DNA of 64,000 bases, from assembly GCF_020531905.1 (NCBI RefSeq), contig NZ_JAJAWG010000005.1, positions 62,001-126,000 on the forward strand, read 5' to 3'. The position numbers and the translations under genes were made by a program. The notes under the pieces are model-generated. The model did not search any database. It was not told the origin of the DNA and was given only the letters and a program-made list of their open reading frames with translations. This DNA is from Deefgea salmonis. Its GTDB lineage: Bacteria; Pseudomonadota; Gammaproteobacteria; Burkholderiales; Chitinibacteraceae. Below, piece after piece: positions 1-8,467 of the stretch (position 1 is its first letter; each line of letters begins with the position of its first letter).

Positions 1-691
1 CGCTCAGGGTTTGCTCAATGCCGCTAATGGTGGCGTCGTCGACGGCGCGATCCATTAAATCGTTCATCGCATCCCAAGCAAAGCGCCAGCCCATTTTGCC
101 AACCATCAGGCCCACAATCATCGCGGCGATGGGGTCCAAAAAGTGATAACCGAGCAAATTGCCGCCAATGCCTAGCGCCACCACTAAAGACGATGCGGCA
201 TCCGAGCGGGCGTGCCATGCGTTGGCGACCAACATGCTGGAGCGAACGCGCTCGGCGACGGCGAGCATATAGCGAAACAGCAATTCTTTACTCAAGAGCG
301 CGGCCAGCGCCACCCACAGCGCAATGCTTTTGACTGGGGCGATGGATTCGGGATGCTGGATTTTGCCCAGCGCCGACCACAACATGCCAATGCCCACCAC
401 CAACAGCAAGGTGCCCAGCACCAGCGAGGCGGCATTTTCATAGCGTTGATGGCCGTAATGATGGTCGGCGTCGGCGTCTTTTTGGCTGTGATGATTGGCA
501 AATAGCACCACAAAATCGGCGATTAAGTCCGATAGCGAATGAATCGCGTCGGCGATCAAGGCTTGCGAATGCGCGAATACGCCAGCAAATAGCTGAATGG
601 CGGTGAGCACCACATTCACCACCACGCTAATCCAAGTGCTGCGTTTGGCGGCGGCTTGTTTGTCGGCTGCGGCGATCTGGGTGTTGGGCAT
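1..691 (-). CDS. Cation diffusion facilitator (Zn-type CDF exporter), C-terminus cut by window edge
   Basis: An uninterrupted minus-strand frame of 230 residues starts with MPNTQIAAADKQ and runs off the left edge. The membrane segments show the CDF transport site: H51 and D55 (HSLSD) in the second helix and H160 and D164 (HARSD) in the fifth. In the family, an HD/HD site is typical of zinc-selective exporters, whereas iron-type FieF has DD/HD, so export of zinc from the cytoplasm to the periplasm is inferred. A His/Asp-rich loop (about residues 67-81) follows the second helix. The C-terminal metal-sensing domain lies outside the window. No listed ORF covers the gene because its stop codon is missing here. 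Confidence 0.9.
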   Translation of the reverse strand, partial: MPNTQIAAADKQAAAKRSTWISVVVNVVLTAIQLFAGVFAHSQALIADAIHSLSDLIADFVVLFANHHSQKDADADHHYGHQRYENAASLVLGTLLLVVGIGMLWSALGKIQHPESIAPVKSIALWVALAALLSKELLFRYMLAVAERVRSSMLVANAWHARSDAASSLVVALGIGGNLLGYHFLDPIAAMIVGLMVGKMGWRFAWDAMNDLMDRAVDDATISGIEQTLS

Positions 692-886
692 GGTCGATCC
701 GGTGAGTGCGGCAAAGAGTACTGATTATACGGCTTTACGATCTGGTCAGTCTGTGAGGGGTCAAATTGGGTGATGTTCTTGCATTGTGGCTTTGCAAAGA
801 ATACGGTGGTATGAATCTTTTGCTTGATTGGGCTTTATTTTTCGCCTTCGCCGTAGAAATCCAACTTTTTGATGAAGGACATGCAC

Positions 887-1210
887 ATGCTAGAGGTACA
901 ACTGGCAAGTAATCGTTATCTGGAACGATTTTTTCAGCGCTTTAAGCAGCATGCTGCTGCAGTAAGGCTCAATATTGCGAATGAATTGCCTGAGATTATT
1001 TTGCATCGGCCAGACAAAATCAAAGCCGCATATCACTTAAAGCGATCGGGGCGGCTGATTTATGAATACAAAATTGTGCTGCCAAAAAATATTAATTTTC
1101 GTGCTGCGTATATCCAAAATGAGCACTGTATTTCGGTGTTTTTTATTTCGGATACCTTAATTAAGCATCAATTTGTGCGACAGCTGGCGGCGACGGATTT
1201 GGTGGATTGA
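887..1210 (+). CDS. Hypothetical protein, about 107 aa
   Basis: I do not recognise the family. The frame stays open further upstream (TTG 869, ATG 872, ATG 881), but an AAGGA at 875-879 sits 7 nt before the ATG at 887, so 887 is the best start (MLEVQLASNRY). The product is basic and soluble, without a signal peptide or membrane segment. It has an amphipathic N-terminal helix and then alternating hydrophobic/charged strands (IYEYKIVL, CISVFFISD), loosely like small RelE/ParE-type folds, but no toxin catalytic motif is evident and no antitoxin gene is adjacent. It stands alone between two minus-strand genes; codon use resembles the neighbours. Confidence 0.6.
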   Translation: MLEVQLASNRYLERFFQRFKQHAAAVRLNIANELPEIILHRPDKIKAAYHLKRSGRLIYEYKIVLPKNINFRAAYIQNEHCISVFFISDTLIKHQFVRQLAATDLVD

Positions 1211-1248
1211 CCCGACTCGCGCCTTGGCTCAATGCCATTGGGGTTTGG

Positions 1249-2523
1249 CTAGCGCATGGCAAACACTTCATGGTGAAAGCGCGGTGCGCTGCCAAGCTGG
1301 CTTAAATGCTGGCAAATGGCTTGCCCTAGTCCGGCGGGGCCGCAATACCAGATGTCACTCAGTTGCTCGGCGTTGATTTGGCGAATGTCGAGTCTTTGTC
1401 CTGAATCGCTTTCGATTAAATGCAGCCGAATCTGCTTGCTGGCGCAGGCTTGGCGAACTTCATCGAGTCGTGCGGCGGCGCTGGCGCTGCTGACACAGTA
1501 ATAAAAATCAATCGATTGCTGCTGAAAATCGGCGCTATCGAGCCAAGCCAAAAACGGTGTTACGCCAATGCCACCGGCAATCCACGCTTGCGCGCCAGTG
1601 CCTTGGCCATTAAAGCGACCATACGGGCCTTCCACCGTCATTGCTGCGCCAACCTGAAGTTTTTGCGCTAGCGTCTGGGTATAGTCACCTAGCCCTTTAA
1701 TGATAAAGCGCAGCTCGCCATACCCATGGTCAGCAGCGGCAATGGTATACGGATGAGCGCCCTCGGCGGGGTCAAAACTCACCAGTGCAAACTGGCCAGC
1801 GGTATGCCCGGGCCAAGTATTGAGTTGGCAAGTGACGGCGAGCTGATTGGCGGCCAGTGGTTCGATGGCTTGAATGTGGCCTTGGTGTTGTTGGCGTTGG
1901 CCAATTTGGCCAAATAAGGCATACAGCGCGCACAGCGAGCCCGTCAGCAAGGCGGTCGCCATTAAAGCCCCCACCGGCGTCAGCCAAAATTCGCTCGGCA
2001 TTAAAATCAGGCCATGAAATGCGCCCATTAAAAACAACGGGGCAAACAGCTTATGCACTTTGCGCCAATAGCGATAAGGCACGGCGCGCAGTAGCGCTAA
2101 AATCACCATCGCCAAAATCGCCCATGCCGCCCATTCACCGACGTCTTTGGCCCAATCTAGCAGCGGATCTTTGATTTTTGCGCCGCTGCGAATCCGTGGC
2201 GCGGCCCATTCCATGGCCATGACCAGTTTGGGGGATAACTTAATCAACCAATGCGCGGCGAGCAAAATCCCGGCGGTAATCCCGAGCTGCTTGTGCAGCG
2301 CATACATTTTATCCAGGCCATTGAGGGTGCTTTCTAACCATACCGGACGCACGGCCAACAGCATGGCGGCGGACATCACCGTCATCAATTGCACACCAGT
2401 GAGCAGCACCAGCTCATGCCGCCATTGCCAATAGCTAGCGGGGATGCCGTTTTGTAAGTAAGTGGTTGCGCAGTACAGTAACGTGCTGATGAGCAAAATC
2501 AGCGGAAGGGGCTTGTTATACAT
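1249..2523 (-). CDS. Ferric reductase-like transmembrane flavocytochrome / ferredoxin reductase family
   Basis: The 424-residue protein has about six hydrophobic segments in its first 210 residues with paired histidines in helices (for example HKQLG, HWLIK, HKLFA), as in the haem-binding ferric-reductase domain. A soluble FAD/NAD half follows: the HPYTIAAA FAD-binding motif near residue 260, the pyridine-nucleotide motif GGIGVTPFLAW near residue 318, and a C-terminal WYCGPAGLG. The family moves electrons from NAD(P)H through FAD and haem across the inner membrane; the acceptor cannot be told from sequence. The ATG start has GAGG about 7 nt upstream. A copy of the 47-bp GGTAT/ATACC dyad lies inside the gene at 1678-1724. 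Confidence 0.85.
   Translation of the reverse strand: MYNKPLPLILLISTLLYCATTYLQNGIPASYWQWRHELVLLTGVQLMTVMSAAMLLAVRPVWLESTLNGLDKMYALHKQLGITAGILLAAHWLIKLSPKLVMAMEWAAPRIRSGAKIKDPLLDWAKDVGEWAAWAILAMVILALLRAVPYRYWRKVHKLFAPLFLMGAFHGLILMPSEFWLTPVGALMATALLTGSLCALYALFGQIGQRQQHQGHIQAIEPLAANQLAVTCQLNTWPGHTAGQFALVSFDPAEGAHPYTIAAADHGYGELRFIIKGLGDYTQTLAQKLQVGAAMTVEGPYGRFNGQGTGAQAWIAGGIGVTPFLAWLDSADFQQQSIDFYYCVSSASAAARLDEVRQACASKQIRLHLIESDSGQRLDIRQINAEQLSDIWYCGPAGLGQAICQHLSQLGSAPRFHHEVFAMR
1678..1724. repeat. 47-bp GGTAT-N37-ATACC dyad (exact, inside flavocytochrome gene)
   Basis: GGTAT at 1678-1682 and ATACC at 1720-1724. Its interior shares little with the intergenic copies. See the finding on the dyad family. 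Confidence 0.6.
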
Positions 2524-2997
2524 CTGGCGGTCCTCAAAATACGGTGGCGATCAATGGCTGGACGGCGGCTCGCCAGCCGCAAGGTCGAGACGGCGGCAAA
2601 GCGTGGTCTTGGCGCGAGCGAGTGGCGGGTGGTTGATCTGATGTATTGATGTCATCAGCCAAGGCGTTGCCCCAAGCATGGATTAAGCGCCGTGAAGATG
2701 AAGTGAAACTTAAGCGGCAGACTTTTCTTGCTGCGCAGCGGCGTTTTGCCTGCACCAGCATGACAACATACCGACGAATATCGGCAGTATCTATTGCCCT
2801 ACTGATGGCCCAAATCAGCCGCCAGCGCGCCCAAATCGGGCCCTGATTTTGGGGTTCGCTTCAATAGACGCACTTTAGTGGCTTGGCTGGTACCAATGGA
2901 TGCAATTTGTCATGTGCGGCGGACTAAATTGCCTGCTGTGCAGCCGCTGCGCGGCGTATAATCGGCGCGTTTGTTGCTTTCACCTTACAGGCTCATT
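2524..2997. other. Intergenic region without a convincing gene
   Basis: 474 bp between the flavocytochrome and corA, which are divergently transcribed. Short frames on both strands lack a ribosome site and recognisable composition. The only supported element is a TATAAT at 2957-2962, about 36 bp before corA. Confidence 0.5.
2957..2962 (+). promoter_or_regulatory. Candidate -10 hexamer of the corA promoter
   Basis: A perfect TATAAT lies 35 nt before the corA ATG. No good -35 hexamer is found at 16-18 bp spacing, so this is a suggestion only. Confidence 0.4.
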
Positions 2998-3960
2998 ATG
3001 CTCAACGCCTTTGTACTGTCTGCTGGTCGTTTAATCCAAGTGCCTGCCTTGGTGCCCGAGGATTTATCGCGCCCCGAAGTGTTGTGGGTCGATATGGTCG
3101 ACCCCACTGACGACGAACGCGAATTGGTGCAAAAGGTGTTTAAGCTCGAATTGCCCGAGGACGAAGAAGTCAAAGACTTGGAAGAGTCGGCGCGCTGTTA
3201 TGTTGATGAAAACGGCGTGCACATGAGCTCGTTTTTTCTATCGCACTCCGAAGACGAATACGCCAACGTCACAGTGTCGTTTTTGCTGAATCAAGGGCGC
3301 TTACTGACCATTCGCCAAGACGAGCTGGCGGTGTTTCGACTATTTCGCTTACGCGCGCGGGTTCAACCGGGCTTTGTCTCGACCGCGCAAGAGATTTTGC
3401 TGGCGATTTACGATGCCGCTGTCGAGTACGACGCCGATGTGCTCGAAGCAATCTATACCCAGCTCGATGGCGTAAGTCGCCGAGTGCTCGATCGCAGCGC
3501 CGAAATGACCGATGAAATCATGGGCCAAGCGCTGGCTGAGTTGGCTGGCCACGAAGACATTAACGGTAAAGTGCGCCTCGATTTAATGGACACGCGCCGT
3601 GCGCTGTCGTTTTTGCTGCGTAGCCGCGTGTTGGCCACCGCGCAAGAGGGCGATTTGCGCGAGGTGCTGCGCGATCTGGAGTCATTGAATAACCACAGCG
3701 CGTTTTTGTTCGACAAGATTAACTTCTTGATGGACGCGGTGATGGGTTTGATTAATCTGGCGCAAAATAAAATCATCAAGATTTTCTCGATTGCCAGCGT
3801 GGTGTTTCTACCGCCTACCTTAGTCGCGTCCATCTACGGCATGAATTTCGCCCACATGCCCGAGCTCGCCGAAAACTGGGGCTACCCCGCCGCCTTGGTG
3901 CTGATGGTCTTGTCTGGCATCTCACCGTATTGGTTCTTTAAGCGTAAGGGCTGGCTGTAG
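2998..3960 (+). CDS. corA: CorA-family divalent cation transporter
   Basis: The product is 320 residues from the ATG at 2998 (MLNAFVLSAGRLIQ); an in-frame TTG at 2971 is less likely. The cytoplasmic part is rich in acidic residues and helices, and the C-terminus has two transmembrane segments. The signature YGMNF (GMN) ends the first segment and a basic tail (FKRKGWL) follows the second. The family forms pentameric Mg2+/Co2+/Ni2+ channels in the inner membrane. The first base of a 47-bp GGTAT/ATACC dyad is the last base of the TAG stop. Confidence 0.92.
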   Translation: MLNAFVLSAGRLIQVPALVPEDLSRPEVLWVDMVDPTDDERELVQKVFKLELPEDEEVKDLEESARCYVDENGVHMSSFFLSHSEDEYANVTVSFLLNQGRLLTIRQDELAVFRLFRLRARVQPGFVSTAQEILLAIYDAAVEYDADVLEAIYTQLDGVSRRVLDRSAEMTDEIMGQALAELAGHEDINGKVRLDLMDTRRALSFLLRSRVLATAQEGDLREVLRDLESLNNHSAFLFDKINFLMDAVMGLINLAQNKIIKIFSIASVVFLPPTLVASIYGMNFAHMPELAENWGYPAALVLMVLSGISPYWFFKRKGWL

Positions 3961-4006
3961 GTATATGGCTGCAGCCATTTTTGAATGTTGGCCACAAGCA
4001 AATACC
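3960..4006. repeat. 47-bp GGTAT-N37-ATACC dyad (exact, intergenic)
   Basis: Begins at the G of the corA TAG stop. The interior has the GGCTGCAGCC block typical of intergenic copies and a small CATT/AATG hairpin. It lies just before the inverted-repeat element at 4025. Confidence 0.65.
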
Positions 4007-4024
4007 CATACGATTAAGGCAATG

Positions 4025-4391
4025 TTCAGATTACGTGTTGATGGTTTTAAGTGCCTGCGGCACGGTTGTTTACAGTCGCAGTCCGCGACGGGGACCCTCT
4101 TTTCTTTGTCTCGCCAAAGAAAAGAGGGGAAAAGAAAGGCGACCCGAGCGCGCCTAGCTCCGCTGTGCCCTCGATCGATCGTGAGCCAAACGATAAAGCT
4201 GTTTGTCTCTCTCCTCACTCGGTGCGCTTGGACGGGTGTTTAAGCCCCAGACCGACGAGCGCGGCACGGCATCAAATCTGAAATCACCCGATGATAAAAG
4301 CCAGTTCAACTATGGATGTGCGCCCGTCGCGGACTGCGACTGTAAAACCACCGTGCCGCAGGCACTTAAAACCATCAACCCGTAATCTGAA
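4025..4391. mobile_element. Non-coding element with about 67-bp terminal inverted repeats (hairpin repeat, copy A)
   Basis: The left arm (4025-4092) and right arm (4323-4391) are near-perfect inverted copies (TTCAGATTACG...GTGCCTGCGGCAC...GTCGCAGTCCGCGAC). The core holds a perfect 14-bp hairpin (4095-4108 with 4115-4128, loop TCTCGC), then a block ending near GCTTGGACGGG and AAGCCCCAGACC that recurs at about 20051-20241 and, inverted, at about 20642-20861. It encodes no plausible protein. Long inverted ends suggest a MITE-like origin, but no clear target duplication was found. The right end lies 9 bp from the stop of the TetR-family gene. Confidence 0.7.
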
Positions 4392-4399
4392 ACGCCAGA

Positions 4400-5035
4400 C
4401 TAATCTGCGCTACGTTGTAAATGCGGGGCATTTTTTAGGCTGCTGACGGCATTGCGTAGCAGGCGTTCGCAATCGCTGGCGGCGGCGTTGGGGCGCTCGG
4501 GGTAAAAGTCTTGCAGCAAATCATACAAACCATCAAACACCGTATGCAGATACAGATTACTCAGCCGCAAATCGAGCGTATTGGGTAAGGCTTGCTGCGC
4601 GATGGCGCGGCGTAATAGCCGCAGGCTGTAGTGCATCGAGCGTTTGGTAATCAGATCGCGGTGCCGAATCAGCGGCATATTTTCTGCGCTGCGCTCGCAG
4701 CGGTAATACAAAATGCTAATCACTTTTTGAATCGAATCGGCTTGATTAAATAAATTCAGATAATACATGCCGGTTTGCACCAAGGCTTCCAGCGCGTCAC
4801 TGCTGCTGGGCGTGAACTGCATTGCCGTGTGCGCCAGCATACGCTCGCTCATGGCTTTGCAAACATCGATTTTATTCGGGTAATGCCCATACACTGCGCC
4901 GCGTGATACTTGGGCGGCATTGGCTAGGTCGGCCATGGTGGTTTGGGCGATGCCTTGCTTAAAAAACACGTTTTCGGCGGCGTCTAAAATCGCATCACGG
5001 GTTTTTTGTGCGTCTGCTTTGGTTTTTCTGGCCAT
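4400..5035 (-). CDS. TetR/AcrR-family transcriptional regulator
   Basis: The product has 211 residues starting at MARKTKADAQ, the conserved start of AcrR-like repressors; the frame extends to an upstream TTG (5065) that is less likely. Residues about 10-60 form the helix-turn-helix domain (TRDAILDAAENVFF, then AQVSRGAVYGHYPNK). The variable C-terminal part would bind ligand. It is divergent from a MATE efflux gene, the classic local-repressor arrangement, and AT-rich dyads occupy the shared 128-bp promoter. Repression of the efflux gene and of itself is therefore inferred. Confidence 0.88.
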   Translation of the reverse strand: MARKTKADAQKTRDAILDAAENVFFKQGIAQTTMADLANAAQVSRGAVYGHYPNKIDVCKAMSERMLAHTAMQFTPSSSDALEALVQTGMYYLNLFNQADSIQKVISILYYRCERSAENMPLIRHRDLITKRSMHYSLRLLRRAIAQQALPNTLDLRLSNLYLHTVFDGLYDLLQDFYPERPNAAASDCERLLRNAVSSLKNAPHLQRSAD

Positions 5036-5057
5036 GATGACTCTGAATGAATGCCCC

Positions 5058-5111
5058 TTAATCAATCGGTAATTATTGCATGGATTTAATTAATCGTGGG
5101 TGACTGATTAA
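5058..5111. promoter_or_regulatory. Candidate TetR operator region between regulator and efflux gene
   Basis: The intergenic region holds an almost perfect AT-rich palindrome GATTTAATTAATC (5083-5095), flanked symmetrically by TTAATCA (5058-5064) and TGATTAA (5105-5111). Nested dyads in a TetR/target divergent promoter suit an operator; binding is inferred. Confidence 0.4.
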
Positions 5112-5163
5112 ATGCTACGATGGCGGCTTTATTGACTTTGCACCGTGAGTGCATTGAGATTGT

Positions 5164-6522
5164 ATGTCGTTACAAGCAAGAGCTGATTTGAATCAACTAC
5201 CGGTCAATACGCAATTTTGGCGTTATGTTGTGCCTTCTATCGCGGGCATGTTGGTGGTGAGCTCGAATGTTTTAATCGACGGTATTTTTGTGGGCCGTTA
5301 TGTTGGCGCGCATGCTTTGGCGGCAATTACGTTGGTTTATCCGATTGTGATGTTGCAGATCGGTTTAGGCGCGATGATCAGTATGGGCGCGGCAACGCGG
5401 ATTTCGATTTTGCAAGGCGCGGGGCAAGTTGTGGCCGCCAAGCAAACATTGGCCAATACCTTGATTATGATTGCCCTATTGGGTATTGCTCTGCCCGCCA
5501 TAGGCATCAGCCAGTTGGAGCATATACTGGTACTGCTGAACGCGGATAATGCCGCCGATGTGCTGCACGAAGCACGCGCTTATTTGCGCTTAATGCTGTG
5601 GGGCGGCGTGGTGAATATCGGCCAGATTGCGGCGATTTTTTTGATTCGCAATGATGGTCAGCCTAAATTAGCCACGCTATTGGTGGCGTTCAGTGCGCTG
5701 AGTAATATCGCGTTAAATTATCTATTTTTGGTGCACTTTCAGTTGGGCTTGGCCGGCGCGGCAATGGCCACGCTGCTGGTCGAGGGCTTTATCACGCTGG
5801 CTGGCTTGCTGTATTTTTTTAGCCCGCTGGCGCATTTACGCTTGGCGCTGGCCGATTTACGCGCCGATTGGGCGAGTATGCCGGCGATATTGGGGCTGGG
5901 GTTTTCCAGCTTATTAATGGAAGCCAATCTGGCGCTGTTGATGTTTGCCCATAATTATCAGCTGTTGGAATACGGCAAGGGCAACGATGTGGCGGCGTAT
6001 GCGATTGCGGCTTATACCGAGGCGGTGTTTATTTTGCTAATTCACGGCTTGGCGATGGGAATGCAGCCCTTATTAAGCCATGCCACTGGTGCCAAAGACG
6101 CCGAACGCTTGGTGCAGATTTTGCGCTATGGCTTGCGGGTCAGTGTGGTCATTGGTGTGTGTTTATTGGCAACCGTGCAGTTGTTCCCAGCAACGATTGC
6201 TGCGCTATATGTTGGCAATGATCCAGTGTTAATCGCACTGGCGACAGATGCTTTGCGCTGGCATTTATTTGCCTTGCCGTTTGATGGCATTTTGATTGTG
6301 GGGGTGATTGCTTTGCAAGCGATGGCATTAACGCGCTTGGCGATGGTGGGTACCTTGGGTAAAACGCTACTGTTGATCCCGGCGCTCTGGCTGATGCCGC
6401 AATGGTGGGGCGTTACCGGCATTTATACCGCCTTGCCGCTGGTAAATATGCTGCTGGGTAGCATTATTGGCTTGGTGCTGTGGCAGCAGCTACGTCGGCT
6501 GCGAAAAACCGCGCTGGAATAA
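5164..6522 (+). CDS. MATE-family multidrug efflux transporter
   Basis: This 452-residue polytopic protein has about twelve hydrophobic segments in two homologous halves, the MATE (NorM/DinF-like) layout. It opens with NTQFWRYVVPSIAGMLVVSS and contains the family-typical NVLIDGIFVGRYVG near residue 40. MATE carriers export cationic drugs and dyes in exchange for Na+ or H+; the substrate is unknown. It is divergent from the TetR regulator at 4400-5035, which is its likely repressor. A near-exact 47-bp dyad (GGTAT/ATACT) lies at 5482-5528 within the gene. Confidence 0.88.
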   Translation: MSLQARADLNQLPVNTQFWRYVVPSIAGMLVVSSNVLIDGIFVGRYVGAHALAAITLVYPIVMLQIGLGAMISMGAATRISILQGAGQVVAAKQTLANTLIMIALLGIALPAIGISQLEHILVLLNADNAADVLHEARAYLRLMLWGGVVNIGQIAAIFLIRNDGQPKLATLLVAFSALSNIALNYLFLVHFQLGLAGAAMATLLVEGFITLAGLLYFFSPLAHLRLALADLRADWASMPAILGLGFSSLLMEANLALLMFAHNYQLLEYGKGNDVAAYAIAAYTEAVFILLIHGLAMGMQPLLSHATGAKDAERLVQILRYGLRVSVVIGVCLLATVQLFPATIAALYVGNDPVLIALATDALRWHLFALPFDGILIVGVIALQAMALTRLAMVGTLGKTLLLIPALWLMPQWWGVTGIYTALPLVNMLLGSIIGLVLWQQLRRLRKTALE

Positions 6523-6575
6523 TAAAAACCCGCCAACTGGAAATACAGTCACTTAACGACAAACCCTGAAACCCA

Positions 6576-6761
6576 ACGCAGAGGCGCAGAGACGCGGAGG
6601 AAATTCAGGGTTTTTCGATTGAGCATTAAACCGCAAAAAACCGACGCAGAGGCACAGAGACGCAGAGCAAACCAGCGCAAAACATTAGCTAAAAATAGCC
6701 GTGTTTGCTACCGGCTTGAGTTCTGAATTGGTTTTTCTCTGCGCCTTTGCGTCTCTGCGTC
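6576..6761. repeat. CGCAGAGGC-type inverted repeat cluster (locus 1)
   Basis: Two direct copies of ACGCAGAGGCGCAGAGACGC (6576-6600; variant 6643-6667) are followed by the inverted form TCTCTGCGCCTTTGCGTCTC (6736-6761). The cluster fills the gap between the MATE gene and aroG, which converge, and could fold into a large hairpin. Related copies occur near 15668, 18431 and 35645. Confidence 0.7.
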
Positions 6762-6814
6762 AAAAAATTTTCTGCAGTGACCGGTGGCGATTTTTACGCT
6801 GCAATCAACGTCAA

Positions 6815-7873
6815 TTAAGCCAAAGCACGGCGTTGGGCGACGGCGGCGGCTAGATCGCTGAGTACGGTTTCGGTGCTATCCCAGCCGATACAGGCATCGG
6901 TAATTGATTGACCGTAAGTGAGTTCTTTATCAGCGCCATCGTCTTGGCGACCTTCAACCAGATGACTTTCGATCATCACGCCAAAAATTGCGGCATTGCC
7001 AGCGGCCACTTGGGCGCAAGTGTCGGCGCAGACCACGCTTTGGCGGCGGTAGTCTTTGCTGCTATTGCCGTGGCTAAAGTCGATCATGATTTTAGCCGCT
7101 AAACCGGCTTTGCTGAGCTCTTCTGCTGCGGCGCGTACATGGCTTTCTTCGTAATTGGGCGCTTTACCGCCGCGCAAAATCACGTGGCAATCGGGATTGC
7201 CGCCAGTGCCAACAATCGCGGAATGACCGTATTTGGTGACCGACAAGAAATGATGTGGCTGACCGGCCGATTTAATCGCGTCAAAAGCAATTTTTAGATT
7301 GCCATCGGTGCCGTTTTTAAAGCCCACAGGGCAAGACAAGCCCGATGCCAGTTCGCGATGCACTTGTGATTCAGTGGTGCGTGCGCCAATCGCGCCCCAG
7401 CTCATTAAATCGGCCACGTATTGCGGCGTGATCATGTCGAGAAACTCACCGGCAGTCGGTAGACCGAGGTTGTTTAAATCAACCAATAATTTGCGCGCGA
7501 TGCGTAAGCCTTCGTTGATATTAAAGCTGCCATTGAGAAAAGGATCGTTAATCAACCCTTTCCAGCCAACGGTGGTGCGCGGCTTTTCAAAATAAACGCG
7601 CATCACGATTTCAAGATGGTCTTTATATTGTTCGCGCAGTTTGACTAAGCGCTGACCATATTCAATCGCCGATTGGGTGTCGTGAATCGAGCAAGGGCCG
7701 ACAATCACCAATAGGCGATCATCTTTGCTAGTCAGCATGTGATGAATCGCTTGGCGCGTTTCAAACACAGCGGTAGAAGCTCGCTCATTGACTGGATATT
7801 TTTCAATCACAGCCACTGGCGGTAGTAATTCTTTAATTTCGCGGATACGGACGTCGTCGGTTTGGTATTGCAT
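6815..7873 (-). CDS. aroG: 3-deoxy-7-phosphoheptulonate (DAHP) synthase, class I AroG type
   Basis: The 352-residue enzyme condenses phosphoenolpyruvate and erythrose 4-phosphate, the first step of the shikimate pathway. It matches E. coli AroG closely from the start (MQYQTDDVRIREIKELLPPV) through VIVGPCSIHD, GWKGLINDP, GAIGARTTESQ, SCPVGFKNGTDG and the metal-site region IDFSHGNS. An AGGGA sits about 8 nt before the ATG at 7873, which rules out the 12-codon upstream extension. The N-terminal extension that carries feedback regulation in AroG/F/H is present, so aromatic amino acid inhibition is likely; which one is not clear. Monocistronic. Confidence 0.96.
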   Translation of the reverse strand: MQYQTDDVRIREIKELLPPVAVIEKYPVNERASTAVFETRQAIHHMLTSKDDRLLVIVGPCSIHDTQSAIEYGQRLVKLREQYKDHLEIVMRVYFEKPRTTVGWKGLINDPFLNGSFNINEGLRIARKLLVDLNNLGLPTAGEFLDMITPQYVADLMSWGAIGARTTESQVHRELASGLSCPVGFKNGTDGNLKIAFDAIKSAGQPHHFLSVTKYGHSAIVGTGGNPDCHVILRGGKAPNYEESHVRAAAEELSKAGLAAKIMIDFSHGNSSKDYRRQSVVCADTCAQVAAGNAAIFGVMIESHLVEGRQDDGADKELTYGQSITDACIGWDSTETVLSDLAAAVAQRRALA

Positions 7874-8052
7874 GTGATCTTTCCCTGCCAGCGGCTGCCA
7901 TGACGGCATTTATTCTTAGAAAAGACCTAGATTAAAGACTAATGCTAGTCAGTTCAAGGAAATATCTATTAAAGCCTGCAAAGGTGTTGCTTCATTAATT
8001 AGCCAATGAGCATAAACCATGGGCGGCAGTCGGCGGGGTTAGAGAGAGGGCC

Positions 8053-8466
8053 TTATTTTAAACAGCTGGCGCAGACGCCTTTGACGGTGATTTCAACGGC
8101 CTCGATTAAAAATTGTGGTGGAACAGTGAGGGATAAATCAGTGCTGACGTGCTCAAGGCAGTAAAAGCGTCCGCAGCGGGTGCATTGAAAATGCGCGTGT
8201 TGATGCGGTTTGGATGCGACCGAAAAACGCCAAACGCGATCGTCTCCGGCGAGTTTATGCGCCAAAGCCATATCGGTGAGCCAATCGAGTACGCGGTACA
8301 CCGTGACTCGATCGGCATCGGGCTCGAGCGTGGCGAGTACATCTTGGTGCGACAACGGGCGCTGGGCGGTCAGTAGAACGGCCAAAATATTAACCCGCGC
8401 TGCGGTGACGCGCGCGCGGGTTTGTTTGATCAGTTCGCTCGCTTGCGCTTGCGCTGTCTCGTTCAT
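8053..8466 (-). CDS. Fur-family metalloregulator, Zur-like
   Basis: The product has 137 residues from the ATG at 8466, which lies 1 nt past the dksA stop, so translation is coupled to dksA. The N-terminal winged helix (about 15-80) includes the DNA-contacting DRVTVYRVLDWL. The C-terminal metal domain shows HQHAHFQC, CTRCGRFYCLEH and the final CASC, two CxxC pairs for structural zinc. The short histidine-rich hinge resembles Zur more than Fur, but the family member cannot be fixed without alignment. If Zur-like it would repress zinc uptake; pairing with a dksA of single-cysteine type would fit zinc economy. Confidence 0.85.
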   Translation of the reverse strand: MNETAQAQASELIKQTRARVTAARVNILAVLLTAQRPLSHQDVLATLEPDADRVTVYRVLDWLTDMALAHKLAGDDRVWRFSVASKPHQHAHFQCTRCGRFYCLEHVSTDLSLTVPPQFLIEAVEITVKGVCASCLK

Positions 8467-8467
8467 T

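Noticed and set aside
212-505. Plus-strand 97-codon ORF with a hydrophobic end
   Set aside because: It is a shadow of the CDF exporter frame on the minus strand, which carries all recognisable motifs.
2534-2846. Overlapping 75- and 66-codon ORFs between the flavocytochrome gene and corA
   Set aside because: Neither has a ribosome site, family resemblance or neighbours that support it.
4051-4385. Several overlapping ORFs of 60-98 codons in the inverted-repeat element
   Set aside because: All six frames are open because of repeat composition; the same block recurs inverted elsewhere, and conservation lies in the hairpin, not in any reading frame.
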